Part shown: piece by piece, positions 1 to 10,676 of the stretch
Position numbering within the stretch: position 1 is the first letter of the stretch
How the letters are laid out: the number at the start of each line of letters is the position of its first letter
Assembly: GCA_963717255.1 (NCBI GenBank)
Contig: CAVQVT010000003.1
Span: forward strand, 1 to 64,000
Length of the DNA stretch: 64,000 nt
Direction of reading: 5' to 3'
From: CAIYQJ01 sp963717255
Lineage (GTDB): Bacteria > Chloroflexota > Limnocylindria > Limnocylindrales > CSP1-4
Position numbers and translations under genes: made by a program
Notes under the pieces: model-generated
Told to the model about the DNA's origin: nothing
Databases searched by the model: none
Seen by the model: only the letters and a program-made list of their open reading frames with translations

Positions 1-437
1 CACAGCGCCTCTTCGAGGACGGCTACCGCTTCCGCTTCGGGGAGGCGGTCACGGTTCGCGACGGCAGCGACGTGACGCTGGTGAGCACGGGTGCGCAGAC
101 GTCGCGCGTCGTGGACGCGGCCGACCTTCTCGCCGCCGGCGGGATCGACGCCCACGTGGTCCACGTGCCCACGATCAAGCCATTCGACACGGCCGCCATC
201 GTGGTCGCGGCGGAGCGCACCGGACGCGTGATCACGATCGAGGAGCACTCGGTCATCGGCGGCCTCGGCGGAGCCGTCGCGGAGACGCTCTCCGAGCTGC
301 GGCCCACGCGCGTCCAGCGGATCGGGCTCTACGACATCTTCACCGAGAGCGGGAGGAACGCCGACCTCCTCGACCTCTACGGGCTCTCCGCGCCGAAGGT
401 CGCCGAGCAGGTGACGGCTCTCCTCCGGGAGAGCTGA
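1..437 (+). CDS. Transketolase C-terminal subunit (5'-truncated by the window edge)
   Basis: Reading from base 3, 144 residues remain before the TGA. They match the C-terminal domain of the split transketolases (the small subunit that pairs with a separate TPP-binding N-terminal subunit). The sequence has the typical STGAQTS segment followed by an alternating beta/alpha domain and the conserved IEEHSVIGGLGGAV stretch, which is also seen in pyruvate dehydrogenase E1-beta. The expected partner, a transketolase N-terminal subunit, would lie just upstream and outside the window. The protein moves two-carbon ketol units between sugar phosphates. Its exact substrate cannot be judged from this fragment. 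A DXS-like or E1-beta-like protein is the main alternative. Confidence 0.85.
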   Translation, partial: QRLFEDGYRFRFGEAVTVRDGSDVTLVSTGAQTSRVVDAADLLAAGGIDAHVVHVPTIKPFDTAAIVVAAERTGRVITIEEHSVIGGLGGAVAETLSELRPTRVQRIGLYDIFTESGRNADLLDLYGLSAPKVAEQVTALLRES

Positions 438-509
438 GCCGGGGAGCGCGAGAGGGCCGGGGCGCGTCGTCCGCCGTCCGCCGCCGGCCCGCGCCGTCGG
501 CAGGCGCCG

Positions 510-1217
510 TCAGCCGGCGGCGGTCCGCCCGGCCGTCGTCGGCGCCTGCTCGCCGTCGACGACGTCCACCCACGACTGCTCGAGCCGGGTGCTCGCCTCG
601 ACGAAGTGCCGCCGGAGCGCGGCGACGACGAGCTCGGGGTCGCGATGCTTCAGCGCGTCGATGATCGGCGCATGGAGCCCGGCGGTCCATGCCGCGTCCG
701 CGCCGGGCACGACGAGCGTGATGTACGTCCGCGAGAAGGGCTCGAGCGAGCGCCAGACTTCCTCGAGGGTCCGGTTGCCCGAGATCGCCACGATCCGGCC
801 GTGGAACGCCGCGTCGGCGATCGCCACCGCGTGACGGTCGCCGCGGGCGGCCGCCACCTGCATCGCGTCGCCCAGGGCGAGCAGCTCGCCGAGCAGGTCG
901 TCCGTGAGGCGCGGCACCGCGAGCCGCGCGCCGAGCGACTCGAGCTCCGCACGCACCGCGTACGCCTCCAGGAGCTCGTGGGCCGTCGGCCGGCGGACAC
1001 GTGCGCCGCGGAACGGCGCGATCTCCACGACGCCGAGCGCCTCCAGCCCGCGGAGCGCCTCGCGGACGGGCGCCTGGCTGGTGCCGAGCTCGCGCGCCAC
1101 GCGCGTCTCCACGATCCGCGAGTGCGGCGGGTAGACGCCCGACAGGATGTCCTGGAGCAGCCTGTCCTTCACCTGGTCGGCGAGGGCGCCGCGCGCGACC
1201 GCCGTCTCTTCGGCCAT
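510..1217 (-). CDS. GntR family regulator, FadR/FCD subgroup
   Basis: This 235-residue protein has an N-terminal winged helix-turn-helix (about residues 10-75, with the SQAPVREALRGLEALG recognition segment typical of GntR) and an all-helical FCD ligand-binding domain (about 85-215). It contains the usual FHGRIVAISGN motif that supplies metal-binding histidine in this subgroup. I chose the ATG at 1217, preceded by GAGGGAAGG; a GTG one codon upstream is also possible. It lies 46 bases downstream of the C_GCAxxG gene on the same strand and convergent with the transketolase subunit, so it may control that sugar operon. Such regulators usually respond to small organic acids or sugar acids. Confidence 0.9.
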   Translation of the reverse strand: MAEETAVARGALADQVKDRLLQDILSGVYPPHSRIVETRVARELGTSQAPVREALRGLEALGVVEIAPFRGARVRRPTAHELLEAYAVRAELESLGARLAVPRLTDDLLGELLALGDAMQVAAARGDRHAVAIADAAFHGRIVAISGNRTLEEVWRSLEPFSRTYITLVVPGADAAWTAGLHAPIIDALKHRDPELVVAALRRHFVEASTRLEQSWVDVVDGEQAPTTAGRTAAG

Positions 1218-1263
1218 CACCCTTCCCTCGGGCGCGGGACCCGTGCCGCCCGACCCGTCCAGT

Positions 1264-1767
1264 CTATCCCGCGGCGAGGACGTCGCGGACGGCCGCCTCC
1301 CACGCCTGCTCGTCGGCCAGCGGCGCCGCCGCGCGGATCGCGGTCTCCACCTGGCGCATGCACGGGCCCTGCCAGGCGCCGCTGCGGATGAAGGCGACGT
1401 GGCCGCCCGGCGCGCGGAGGTCGATGCCGATCAGGTCCCGGCAGTCGGTCGCCCCATGCTCCGCGAGGAAGCCGTCCATCAGGCGCATCGTCAGCTCGCG
1501 GGCGACACGCTTGGCGGTCCGGTGGTCGTCGATCCGGCGTCCCGCGAGCAGGCCGAGCGCAAGGGCGGCGCCGGAGATCGCGCCGCACGTGCCGCCGCTG
1601 TACGCGATGCCGCCGTTGAGCGCCATCGCCGGCGACGAGTCCGCGGAGTCACCGACCCCGTACGCCTCGCACAGGACGAGGTAGGTCGTCTCTGCGCAGC
1701 CGTGGGTGAGGCTCCGGTCCAGGAAGAGCCCGCGCGCCATCGCGACGAGCACGTCGACGTCGGTCAT
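1264..1767 (-). CDS. C_GCAxxG_C_C family (redox/metal-type) protein
   Basis: The 167-residue protein shows the spaced cysteines of this family: HGCAE near residue 24, GGTCGA near 60, DCRDLIG near 109 and GPCMRQ near 135. Members are small cytoplasmic helical proteins thought to bind a metal or redox cofactor. Their biochemical role is not established. The ATG at 1767 gives an N-terminus matching the family; longer upstream reading lies over the shadow of uvrA and is rejected. It precedes the GntR gene by 46 bases and could be co-transcribed with it. Confidence 0.8.
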   Translation of the reverse strand: MTDVDVLVAMARGLFLDRSLTHGCAETTYLVLCEAYGVGDSADSSPAMALNGGIAYSGGTCGAISGAALALGLLAGRRIDDHRTAKRVARELTMRLMDGFLAEHGATDCRDLIGIDLRAPGGHVAFIRSGAWQGPCMRQVETAIRAAAPLADEQAWEAAVRDVLAAG

Positions 1768-1886
1768 GGGGCAAGTCTGGGCCCTGGGCGACCCGCGCGC
1801 ACCCGTGACCCGGGACCCGCGCTCACGCCCGCGCGCAGTCGGCAGCGTCCGCCGGCGCGCAGGCGGCAGGGCGACGGGGCGGGAGA

Positions 1887-4232
<2,346 letters not shown>

Positions 4233-4367
4233 GCGGTTGCGCTCCGTTTCGGCAGTGGTGGCGGCAGGCGACAAGGCCACGATCCGATCAGGTGCGGAGA
4301 AGCCGGTTCGGTGGCGAGCGGCTAGCATCGCATCCTCGTCCCGAACCGATCGAGGAGCGATGCCAGC

Positions 4368-4808
4368 ATGGCGCAGAAGACCGCGAAGTCCGGTGTCTGG
4401 ACCGCCGAAGAGCGGGCCGCGATGAAAGAGGCTGCCGCGGAGGCGAAGCGGGCCGCGAAGCGCGGCGCCGACAGTGCGGCCGGCGAGGCGGACCTCCTCG
4501 CGAAGATCGCCGAGATGCCGGAGCCGGACCGCTCCATGGCCGCGCGCATCCACGAGATCGTCAAGGCCGCGGCGCCGGCCCTGGCGTCGAAGACCTGGTA
4601 CGGGATGCCGGCGTACACGAAGGATGGCAAGACGATCTGCTTCTTCCAGGCGGCGTCGAAGTTCAACGTGCGGTACGCGACCTTCGGGTTCCAGCCGGAC
4701 GCGCGCCTCGATGACGGCGCGATGTGGGCGAACGCGTTCGCGGTGCTCGAGCTGACCCCGGAGGTCGAGGAGCGGATCGCCTCGCTGGTGAAGCAGGCGG
4801 CGAGCTAG
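4368..4808 (+). CDS. DUF1801 / YdhG-like small protein
   Basis: This is a 146-residue protein. The N-terminal third is Lys/Ala-rich and probably helical or disordered. The rest matches the DUF1801 (YdhG-like) fold: KTWYGMPAYTKDGK near residue 83 followed by FFQAASKFNVRYATFGF and a C-terminal helix. The family is small, cytoplasmic and of unproven function; it includes an iron-chaperone-like protein of Bacillus. It is divergent from the UvrA-like gene across 135 bases. GAGGAG lies about 12 bases before the start, and TAGCAT at 4323-4328 may be the -10 box. Confidence 0.8.
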   Translation: MAQKTAKSGVWTAEERAAMKEAAAEAKRAAKRGADSAAGEADLLAKIAEMPEPDRSMAARIHEIVKAAAPALASKTWYGMPAYTKDGKTICFFQAASKFNVRYATFGFQPDARLDDGAMWANAFAVLELTPEVEERIASLVKQAAS

Positions 4809-4854
4809 GGATCTCGGCGGATCGGCCGGCGGGGCCTTCCCGCCGGTCGCTCGA

Positions 4855-4906
4855 GACGATCCGCAGCGATGCGTTGGCTTCTGTGGCGGTGCCGACGATG
4901 GAGCGG
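4855..4906 (-). pseudogene. Relic fragment of a second uvrA-like gene
   Basis: On the minus strand this stretch encodes RSIVGTATEANASLRIV, which aligns with RSTVGTATDANAMLRIL of the intact UvrA-like gene (bases 3882-3933). By eye the 52-base DNA alignment is about 80% identical. No Walker motif, start codon or continuing frame accompanies it. It is therefore best explained as the remnant of a duplicated or horizontally acquired uvrA-like gene that has otherwise been deleted. Confidence 0.6.
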
Positions 4907-5042
4907 CGTCGGCTTCCACCCGGCCGAGCCCGACCGGCCATCCTGCGGGAGGGCCTGGCCCTGCCTTCCGGATACCTCGAGACGCTCCGGGGGGTGATCG
5001 CCCGTCGCGTTCGCCTCGGCGGTCATCCATGTTCCGCTCATG

Positions 5043-5059
5043 TGAGCGCTTGTCGCTCA
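5043..5059. promoter_or_regulatory. Palindromic operator, probably for the adjacent SorC regulator
   Basis: TGAGCG-CTTGT-CGCTCA is a perfect six-base inverted repeat around a five-base spacer, and it covers the -35 box of the putative promoter. SorC-family proteins commonly autoregulate from palindromes placed this way, so binding by the gene product at 5144 is the simplest reading. This is an inference. Confidence 0.5.
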
Positions 5060-5078
5060 AACGATCGCCTGCTACAGT
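5050..5078 (+). promoter_or_regulatory. Promoter for the SorC-E1-E2 operon
   Basis: TTGTCG at 5050-5055 and TACAGT at 5073-5078 are separated by exactly 17 bases. They lie 66 bases before the chosen start of the SorC gene. The -35 box overlaps the palindrome at 5043-5059. Confidence 0.5.
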
Positions 5079-5143
5079 CGAACCGGCGCCTGCCGCACGC
5101 CCGTCGGACCACGTCGGCGCCGCACGGCCACACCGGAGCAGTC

Positions 5144-6112
5144 GTGATCGATCCAGGCAGGGGAGGCCCGCGCACGGACCTGGCCATCACCGTCATGGCC
5201 GCGCGCCGGTACTACCTCGACGGCGCGACGAAGAGCGAGATCGCGACCGAGCTCGGCGTCTCGCGGTTCCGGGTCGCCCGCCTGCTCGAGGGGGCGCGCC
5301 GGCAGGGCATCGTCCGGATCGAGATCGCTCCCGCGCCGGGGATCGACGCCGTCATCTCGCACGACCTCGCGACCGCGTACGGGATCCGCAGCGCCATCGT
5401 GGTCCAGGCGGTGGGCGGGCCGCCGGAGTTCACCCGCGCCCAGCTGGGGTCCGCCGCCGCCGGCCTCGTCGCCGAGACGGTGGAGGCATCGGACGTCCTC
5501 GGGATCTCGTGGGGTCGCACGCTCCGGGCCGTGGTGGAGCAGCTGCCCCGGCTCCCGGCCTGCACCGTCGTCCAGCTCGTCGGGAGCGTACCCTCGATGG
5601 ACCTCGACATGAACGCGCTCGAGCTGGTCCGGCGCATGACCGTCCGCGGCGCCGGGAACGTCTTCCCGCTCCACGTGCCCCTGATCGTGGACACCGCGGA
5701 GACGGCCGCCCGCCTCCGCGACGACCCGCACGCCGCCCGGACCTTCCGGACCTTCCCGCGGGTCACGCGCGCCATCGTGGGGATCGGCGCCTGGAGCGCC
5801 GGCGAGTCCACCCTCCGGGCGGCCGTCTCGGCGGCGGACGCGGCGGAGATCGACCGGGCCGGCGCCGTCGCCGACGTCTGCTCCATCCTGCTCGATGCCG
5901 CCGGACACGAGGTGCGGAGCGCCGGCCTGCCGGATCGGTGTCTCGCCATCCGCGCTCCCGAGCTGAGGGCGATCCCGGACGTCCTGGCGGTCGCGGACGG
6001 TGCCGCCAAGGTGGCCGCGATCCGCGCGGCGCTGCGCAGCGGTCTGGTCCATCGGCTCGTGACCACCGAGGAGACCGCACGCCTGCTCCTCGATGGCGAC
6101 GACCGCCCATGA
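5144..6112 (+). CDS. SorC/DeoR-type sugar-binding transcriptional regulator
   Basis: The 322-residue protein begins with a helix-turn-helix (RRYYLDGATKSEIATELGVS, then RFRVARLLEGARRQG) and continues into the SorC effector-binding domain. That domain includes LGISWGRTLRAVV and VVQLVGSV, which resemble the sugar-phosphate isomerase-like fold of the family. SorC proteins sense phosphorylated sugars or polyols. The GTG at 5144 keeps the conserved N-terminus; an ATG at 5195 would cut into it. The E1 gene starts 49 bases downstream on the same strand, so this is the likely controller of the dehydrogenase operon and of itself through the palindrome at 5043-5059. Confidence 0.88.
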   Translation: MIDPGRGGPRTDLAITVMAARRYYLDGATKSEIATELGVSRFRVARLLEGARRQGIVRIEIAPAPGIDAVISHDLATAYGIRSAIVVQAVGGPPEFTRAQLGSAAAGLVAETVEASDVLGISWGRTLRAVVEQLPRLPACTVVQLVGSVPSMDLDMNALELVRRMTVRGAGNVFPLHVPLIVDTAETAARLRDDPHAARTFRTFPRVTRAIVGIGAWSAGESTLRAAVSAADAAEIDRAGAVADVCSILLDAAGHEVRSAGLPDRCLAIRAPELRAIPDVLAVADGAAKVAAIRAALRSGLVHRLVTTEETARLLLDGDDRP

Positions 6113-6161
6113 CCGACAACCATGCGGCCCTGCCGGGCCGCCACGCGACGGAGGGATCCCC

Positions 6162-8474
6162 GTGACGACACAGACCGACGCGCCCACCTACCGCAGCGAC
6201 GCGCGGCCGGAGATGGCGCCCTTCGTGGAGCAGCTCGGGTCGATCGCCGGGTTCGCGTACGCGGGCGACGTCGCGTCCGAGATCGCCGCGGGCACGCTCA
6301 CCGCTGCCGAGGCGCTGGAGCTCCTCGACGACATGCTCGCGATCCGCGAGCTGGAGGAGATGATCGTCCGCCTGCGATCCGGCGGCTACGACGCGCTCCC
6401 GGGCTACGACTACCGCGGGCCGACGCACGTCTCGATCGGCCAGGAGGGGACGGCCGTCGGGGCGTCCGTCGCCCTGCGCCCGGACGACAGCGTGACGAGC
6501 TCGCATCGCGGGCACGGGGACGCGGTGGCGAAGGGTTTCGCGGCGATCCGCCGGATGACCGACGACCAGCTGCGGGCCCGCGTCCCGGGCACGACGGCCG
6601 CCTCGCACGACGACCTGCTGGAGGCGGCCCTCGAGGAGCACCTGTACCGGATCGCCGCCGAGCTCTTCGGCAAGGAGGAGGGCTACAGCCACGGCCGCGG
6701 CGGCGGGATGCACATCGGGGACTTCTCGACCGGCAACCTCGGCGCCAACGCGATCGTCGGCGGGAGCGTCCCGATCGCGACGGGCGCCGCGATGGCCCGG
6801 CGCTACGAGCGCTCGGACCGGATCGTCTGCTGCCACGCGGGCGACGGCGCGTACGCGAACGGCGTTGTGCTCGAGTCGCTCAACTGGGCCGCCCAGGACC
6901 AGTGGAGCAACCACCTAGCGGGCGACCATCCCTACGGCCTCCCCGTCGTCTATCTCATCCAGAACAACCACTACGGGATGACGCATCGGACGGACGAGGA
7001 GGTCATGGGCATCCGGCACCTGGCGCGCCGCGGCTCAGGATTCGCGGACGACGGGATGCACGCCGAGGTCGTGAACGGGATGGACGTCCTCGCGGTCCGC
7101 GACGCGGTCCGCCGCGCGGCCGCGCTCTGCCGCGCCGGGGACGGGCCCGTCCTCATCGAGTCGTCGACGTACCGCTACTACGGGCACTCGCTGTCCGACC
7201 CGCGCAACGAGTACCGGACGCGGGAGGAGGAGTCGGCCTGGCGGGCGATCGACCCGATCGAGCGCCTGAAGGGCCAGATCGTCGCGGCTGGGGTCACGGA
7301 CGCGGCCGGGATCGCGGCGACCGAGGAGCGGGCGCGCGAGCGCAACATCCGCGCGGCCGTCCGCGCATCGCAGGGGACCGATCCCGCTCCGGAGGCGCTC
7401 CTCGACTACCTCTACACCGACACGGTGGCGGAGACGGTGCCGGCCGACGCGCCGGCGGTGATCCTCCACGCCGACCCCCCGGTGGCGAAGCGCGACGCGG
7501 ACGGCGCGATCACCTACCGCGATGCGCTGCGCGAGGCGCTGGTCGGCGAGATGCTCCGCGACGGCCGGGTCATCGTCTACGGCGAGGACGTGGCCGACTA
7601 CGGCGGCGCGTTCAAGCTCACGAAGGGCCTGCTCGAGGCGTTCGGGCGCGACCGCGTCTTCAACACCCCGATCTCGGAGGCGTGCATCTGCGGGACCGCG
7701 GTCGGCGCCGCGATCGTCGGGCTCCGGCCGGTCGTCGAGCTCATGTACATGGACTTCGCCCTCATGGCGTCCGACCAGATCGCCAACCAGGCGGGCAAGT
7801 GGCACTACATGAGCGGCGCGCAGCTGGAGGTCCCGCTCGTCATCCGCGCCTCGGTCGGGGCCGGCAAGGGGTACGGCGGCCAGCACAGCCAGTCGCTCGA
7901 GAGCCTCTTCACGCACCTCCCCGGCCTGTACGTCGTCTACCCCGCGACCGCGGCGGACGCCAAGGGGCTGCTCGCCTCGGCGATCCGGACGAACAACCCG
8001 GTCCTCTTCGTCGAGAGCCAGGGCTTGTACGGCATCAAGGGGCCGGTCCCCGAGGGCGAGCACCTGGTGCCGATCGGCCAGGCGCGGGTCGCGCGCGAGG
8101 GCGCGGATGCGACGATCGTCGCGTGGGGGCCGGCGGTCGCCGACGCGCTCGCCGCGGCCGACATCCTCGCGGCGGACCACGGCGTCTCCGCCGAGGTCGT
8201 GGACCTCCGGAGCCTCGTGCCGCTCGACATGGAGACCGTCCTCGCGTCGGTCCGGAAGACCGGCCGGTGCGTGGTGGCCGCGCAGGCCGTCCTCATCGGG
8301 AGCTACGTCAACGAGATCGTCGCGCGCGTCCAGTCGGAGGCCTTCGACGACCTCGACGGCCCCGTCGGGCGCATCGGGGCGGCGAACGGGATCTCGCCGC
8401 AGGCGGAGGGCCTGGAGAAGGCCTTCCTGCCGAACGCGGACGACATCGTCCGCGCCGTGACGGACATCCTCTGA
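6162..8474 (+). CDS. 2-oxoacid (pyruvate-type) dehydrogenase E1, fused alpha and beta subunits
   Basis: A single 770-residue chain carries an E1-alpha-like TPP domain (about 1-390) joined to an E1-beta-like domain (about 445-770). The alpha half has HRGHGD, the TPP motif GDG at 227-229 with the following NN in LIQNNHYG, and YYGHSLSDP. The beta half has GEDVADYGGAF and EACICGTAVGAA. The TPP motif contains a longer than usual loop (residues DQWSNHLAGDHPYG). The protein would decarboxylate a 2-oxoacid and pass the acyl group to the lipoyl E2 encoded 56 bases downstream. GTG at 6162 follows GAGGGA. The substrate (pyruvate, branched-chain oxoacid or acetoin) is not decidable from sequence. No E3 gene is in the window. 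Confidence 0.9.
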   Translation: MTTQTDAPTYRSDARPEMAPFVEQLGSIAGFAYAGDVASEIAAGTLTAAEALELLDDMLAIRELEEMIVRLRSGGYDALPGYDYRGPTHVSIGQEGTAVGASVALRPDDSVTSSHRGHGDAVAKGFAAIRRMTDDQLRARVPGTTAASHDDLLEAALEEHLYRIAAELFGKEEGYSHGRGGGMHIGDFSTGNLGANAIVGGSVPIATGAAMARRYERSDRIVCCHAGDGAYANGVVLESLNWAAQDQWSNHLAGDHPYGLPVVYLIQNNHYGMTHRTDEEVMGIRHLARRGSGFADDGMHAEVVNGMDVLAVRDAVRRAAALCRAGDGPVLIESSTYRYYGHSLSDPRNEYRTREEESAWRAIDPIERLKGQIVAAGVTDAAGIAATEERARERNIRAAVRASQGTDPAPEALLDYLYTDTVAETVPADAPAVILHADPPVAKRDADGAITYRDALREALVGEMLRDGRVIVYGEDVADYGGAFKLTKGLLEAFGRDRVFNTPISEACICGTAVGAAIVGLRPVVELMYMDFALMASDQIANQAGKWHYMSGAQLEVPLVIRASVGAGKGYGGQHSQSLESLFTHLPGLYVVYPATAADAKGLLASAIRTNNPVLFVESQGLYGIKGPVPEGEHLVPIGQARVAREGADATIVAWGPAVADALAAADILAADHGVSAEVVDLRSLVPLDMETVLASVRKTGRCVVAAQAVLIGSYVNEIVARVQSEAFDDLDGPVGRIGAANGISPQAEGLEKAFLPNADDIVRAVTDIL

Positions 8475-8530
8475 CCTTCGACACCGCCGGGCGGCCGGGA
8501 TCACCCGAGCGACCCGCCGAGGAGGGCCCG

Positions 8531-9856
8531 ATGGCTCACGCGATCCGCATGCCGAAGCCGGGCCAGATGACGGAGGAGTGCGTCCTCACGTCCTGGCTCA
8601 AGGCCGAGGGCGACTCAGTCCACCGCGGGGACGTGCTGTTCGAGATCGAGACCGACAAGTCCTCGATGGAAGTCGAGGCCTTCGACGAGGGCGTCCTCCT
8701 CCGGCGGCTTGTGCCCGAAGGCGCGACGGTCCCGGTGAACGCGATCTGCGGCTGGGTCGGCGCTCCGGGCGAGCAGGTCCCCGAGGCGGAGGCGACGGCG
8801 CCGGTCGGCGTCGCGCCCGCCGCGGGCACGGATGTCACCGGACCGGAGCGGCCGGCCCCCCGGGCCGGAGCGACGGCGACCACCGGCGCCTCCGGCACGC
8901 CCGTCACCGTCGCTCCGGCCGTCTCCCCGACCGCGGCCGGCCGGCCCCGGATCAGCCCTCGTGCCACCCGGCTCGCGGCCGATGCCGGCATCGATCCGCG
9001 CACGCTGACGGGGACCGGCCCGGACGGACGGGTCGTGGAGCGCGACGTCCGCGCCGCGATCGAAGCGGCCGGCACCGGCGGTGGGGTCGGGATCGGGGCT
9101 GCACGGCTCCCCGCGGGCATCCCGGCAGCGACCGCCGCCCTGGAGGGCCCGGCGTTCGTCATCCCTCCGGTGGAAGGGGAGGAGGAGCCTCGGCCGCTCA
9201 CGCGCATGCGCCGGGTCATCGCCGACCGGCTGACCGCCAGCTACCGGACGACGCCCCACTTCACCGTCACCGTCTCGGCAGACGTGACCCGCCTGATCGG
9301 GTACCGGGCCGAGCTGAAGGCCGCCGGCGCGGACCTGACCGTCACCGACTTCGTCCTCGCGGCGACCGCCCAGACCCTGGTGGAGTTCCCGGACGTCAAC
9401 TCCCGCACGGATGGCATGAACGTCTACCCGCGTCGGCGGGTCCACCTCGGGCTCGCGGTCGCGCTGCCTGCCGGCCTCGTCGTGCCGGTGATCCGCGACG
9501 CCGACCGCCTCACCGTCGCCGAGATCCACGACCGCGCGGCGGCCCTCGGCGCCGCGGCGCGGGACGGGAAGCTGACCGTGGACGAGATGACCGGCTCGAC
9601 GTTCACGGTGTCGAACCTCGGGATGTTCGGCGTGGACGAGTTCAGCGCGATCATCAACCCGGGCGAGGCCGCCATCCTCGCCGTCGCGAGCGCCCTCCGG
9701 CAGCCGGTCGCGATCGGCGACGCGCTCGCCGTCCGCTGGATGATGAAGCTCACGCTCTCGTCCGACCACCGCCTCGTCGACGGGGAGATGGCCGCGCGGT
9801 TCCTCAACGCGCTGCGGCGGCGGTTGGAGGACGCCCGCTCCCTGCGGCTCGACTGA
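8531..9856 (+). CDS. Dihydrolipoamide acyltransferase (E2) of 2-oxoacid dehydrogenase
   Basis: The 441-residue protein has the standard E2 layout. A lipoyl domain with the modified lysine in ETDKSS (Lys43) is followed by an Ala/Pro/Thr-rich linker (about 85-140), an E3/E1-binding domain (RISPRATRLAADAGID, about 145-185) and a CoA acyltransferase domain ending with the catalytic HRLVDG (His413, Asp417). It receives the acyl group from the fused E1 just upstream and transfers it to CoA. ATG at 8531 is preceded by GAGGAGGG. The shared operon with SorC suggests induction by a sugar- or polyol-derived signal. Confidence 0.92.
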   Translation: MAHAIRMPKPGQMTEECVLTSWLKAEGDSVHRGDVLFEIETDKSSMEVEAFDEGVLLRRLVPEGATVPVNAICGWVGAPGEQVPEAEATAPVGVAPAAGTDVTGPERPAPRAGATATTGASGTPVTVAPAVSPTAAGRPRISPRATRLAADAGIDPRTLTGTGPDGRVVERDVRAAIEAAGTGGGVGIGAARLPAGIPAATAALEGPAFVIPPVEGEEEPRPLTRMRRVIADRLTASYRTTPHFTVTVSADVTRLIGYRAELKAAGADLTVTDFVLAATAQTLVEFPDVNSRTDGMNVYPRRRVHLGLAVALPAGLVVPVIRDADRLTVAEIHDRAAALGAAARDGKLTVDEMTGSTFTVSNLGMFGVDEFSAIINPGEAAILAVASALRQPVAIGDALAVRWMMKLTLSSDHRLVDGEMAARFLNALRRRLEDARSLRLD

Positions 9857-9877
9857 GGCGGCGGGCGCAGGCGGCCG

Positions 9878-10669
9878 TCAGCCGGGCTCGACGAAGGCGG
9901 CCCGCAGTGCGGCGATCCCGGCCGCGTCGACGCTGAGGCTGTCCGCGAAGTACGTCTCGATCGAGCCGTGGGTCGCCCGCACCTCGGCGAGGGCGGACTC
10001 CAGGTACTCGGGCCGTGCCTCGACGAGCGGCGTGAGGAGGTCCGGGTCGCCGCCGCGGTCGCGGAACGCGGCGACGAACGGGTCGAAGACCGGTCCGAGC
10101 GCGCCGTTGCTCGCGAGGTAGTCCCCCATCACGCGGTCCTCGGGGACGCCCAGGAGCAGGAGCAGGGCGGCGACGGCCCACCCGGTCCGGTCCTTCCCGC
10201 TGGTGCAGTGGACGAGCCCGGGACGTCCGTCGGGCCGTCCCAGCTCCGTGAAGAAGACGCGGTAGGCGGCGCGGGCGCCGGGCGTCGCGACGAAGTCGCG
10301 GTACGTGTCCACGAAGAACCGGGCCGCACGGCCCTCGCCGAGGGCACGCTCGGCGAGGGCCGGATCCTCCAGGATCGCCCCGAAGGCCGCCGGCGACGAG
10401 CCGGGGCTCTCGGCCAGGACGTCGGCGACGACGAGGTCCGCGCCCGGCGGCAGACGGTCCGGGGCGATCGCGCGCTCGTCGGCAGTGCGCAGGTCGTAGA
10501 CGGTGCGGATCCCGAGCCTCGCGAGGGCCGCGGCCTGCGCGTCCGTCGCGCGCGCGAGGTCCACGGAGCGGTAGAGCAGCCCGGTCCGGACACGACCGCC
10601 GTCCCGCGTGCCGTGGCCTCCGACGTCGCGGAGGTTGGGGACGTCCGGGAGGAGCGCTGGCGCCGTCAT
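9878..10669 (-). CDS. Tyrosine-protein phosphatase-like (Y_phosphatase3 family)
   Basis: This 263-residue cytoplasmic protein has the N-terminal NLRDVGG motif and the active-site loop HCTSGKDRTG (Cys155, Arg161). Both are hallmarks of the bacterial DSP-like phosphatases related to Listeria LipA and Mycobacterium PtpB. The substrate could be phosphotyrosine protein or phosphoinositide. The ATG at 10669 lies seven bases after the comB stop, so the two genes are probably co-transcribed. A longer frame upstream runs through comB in another phase and is rejected. It is convergent with the E2 gene 21 bases away. Confidence 0.88.
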   Translation of the reverse strand: MTAPALLPDVPNLRDVGGHGTRDGGRVRTGLLYRSVDLARATDAQAAALARLGIRTVYDLRTADERAIAPDRLPPGADLVVADVLAESPGSSPAAFGAILEDPALAERALGEGRAARFFVDTYRDFVATPGARAAYRVFFTELGRPDGRPGLVHCTSGKDRTGWAVAALLLLLGVPEDRVMGDYLASNGALGPVFDPFVAAFRDRGGDPDLLTPLVEARPEYLESALAEVRATHGSIETYFADSLSVDAAGIAALRAAFVEPG

Positions 10670-10676
10670 CGAGGGC

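Noticed and set aside
4233..5060. Upstream extension of the UvrA-like minus-strand frame to 5060
   Set aside because: The frame stays open only because of GC-rich composition. It runs antisense across the DUF1801 gene, and family similarity starts at 4232.
6122..8530. Long plus-strand frame leading into E2
   Set aside because: It is the Arg-rich shadow of the E1 gene. The real E2 starts at 8531 with a good ribosome site and a lipoyl domain.
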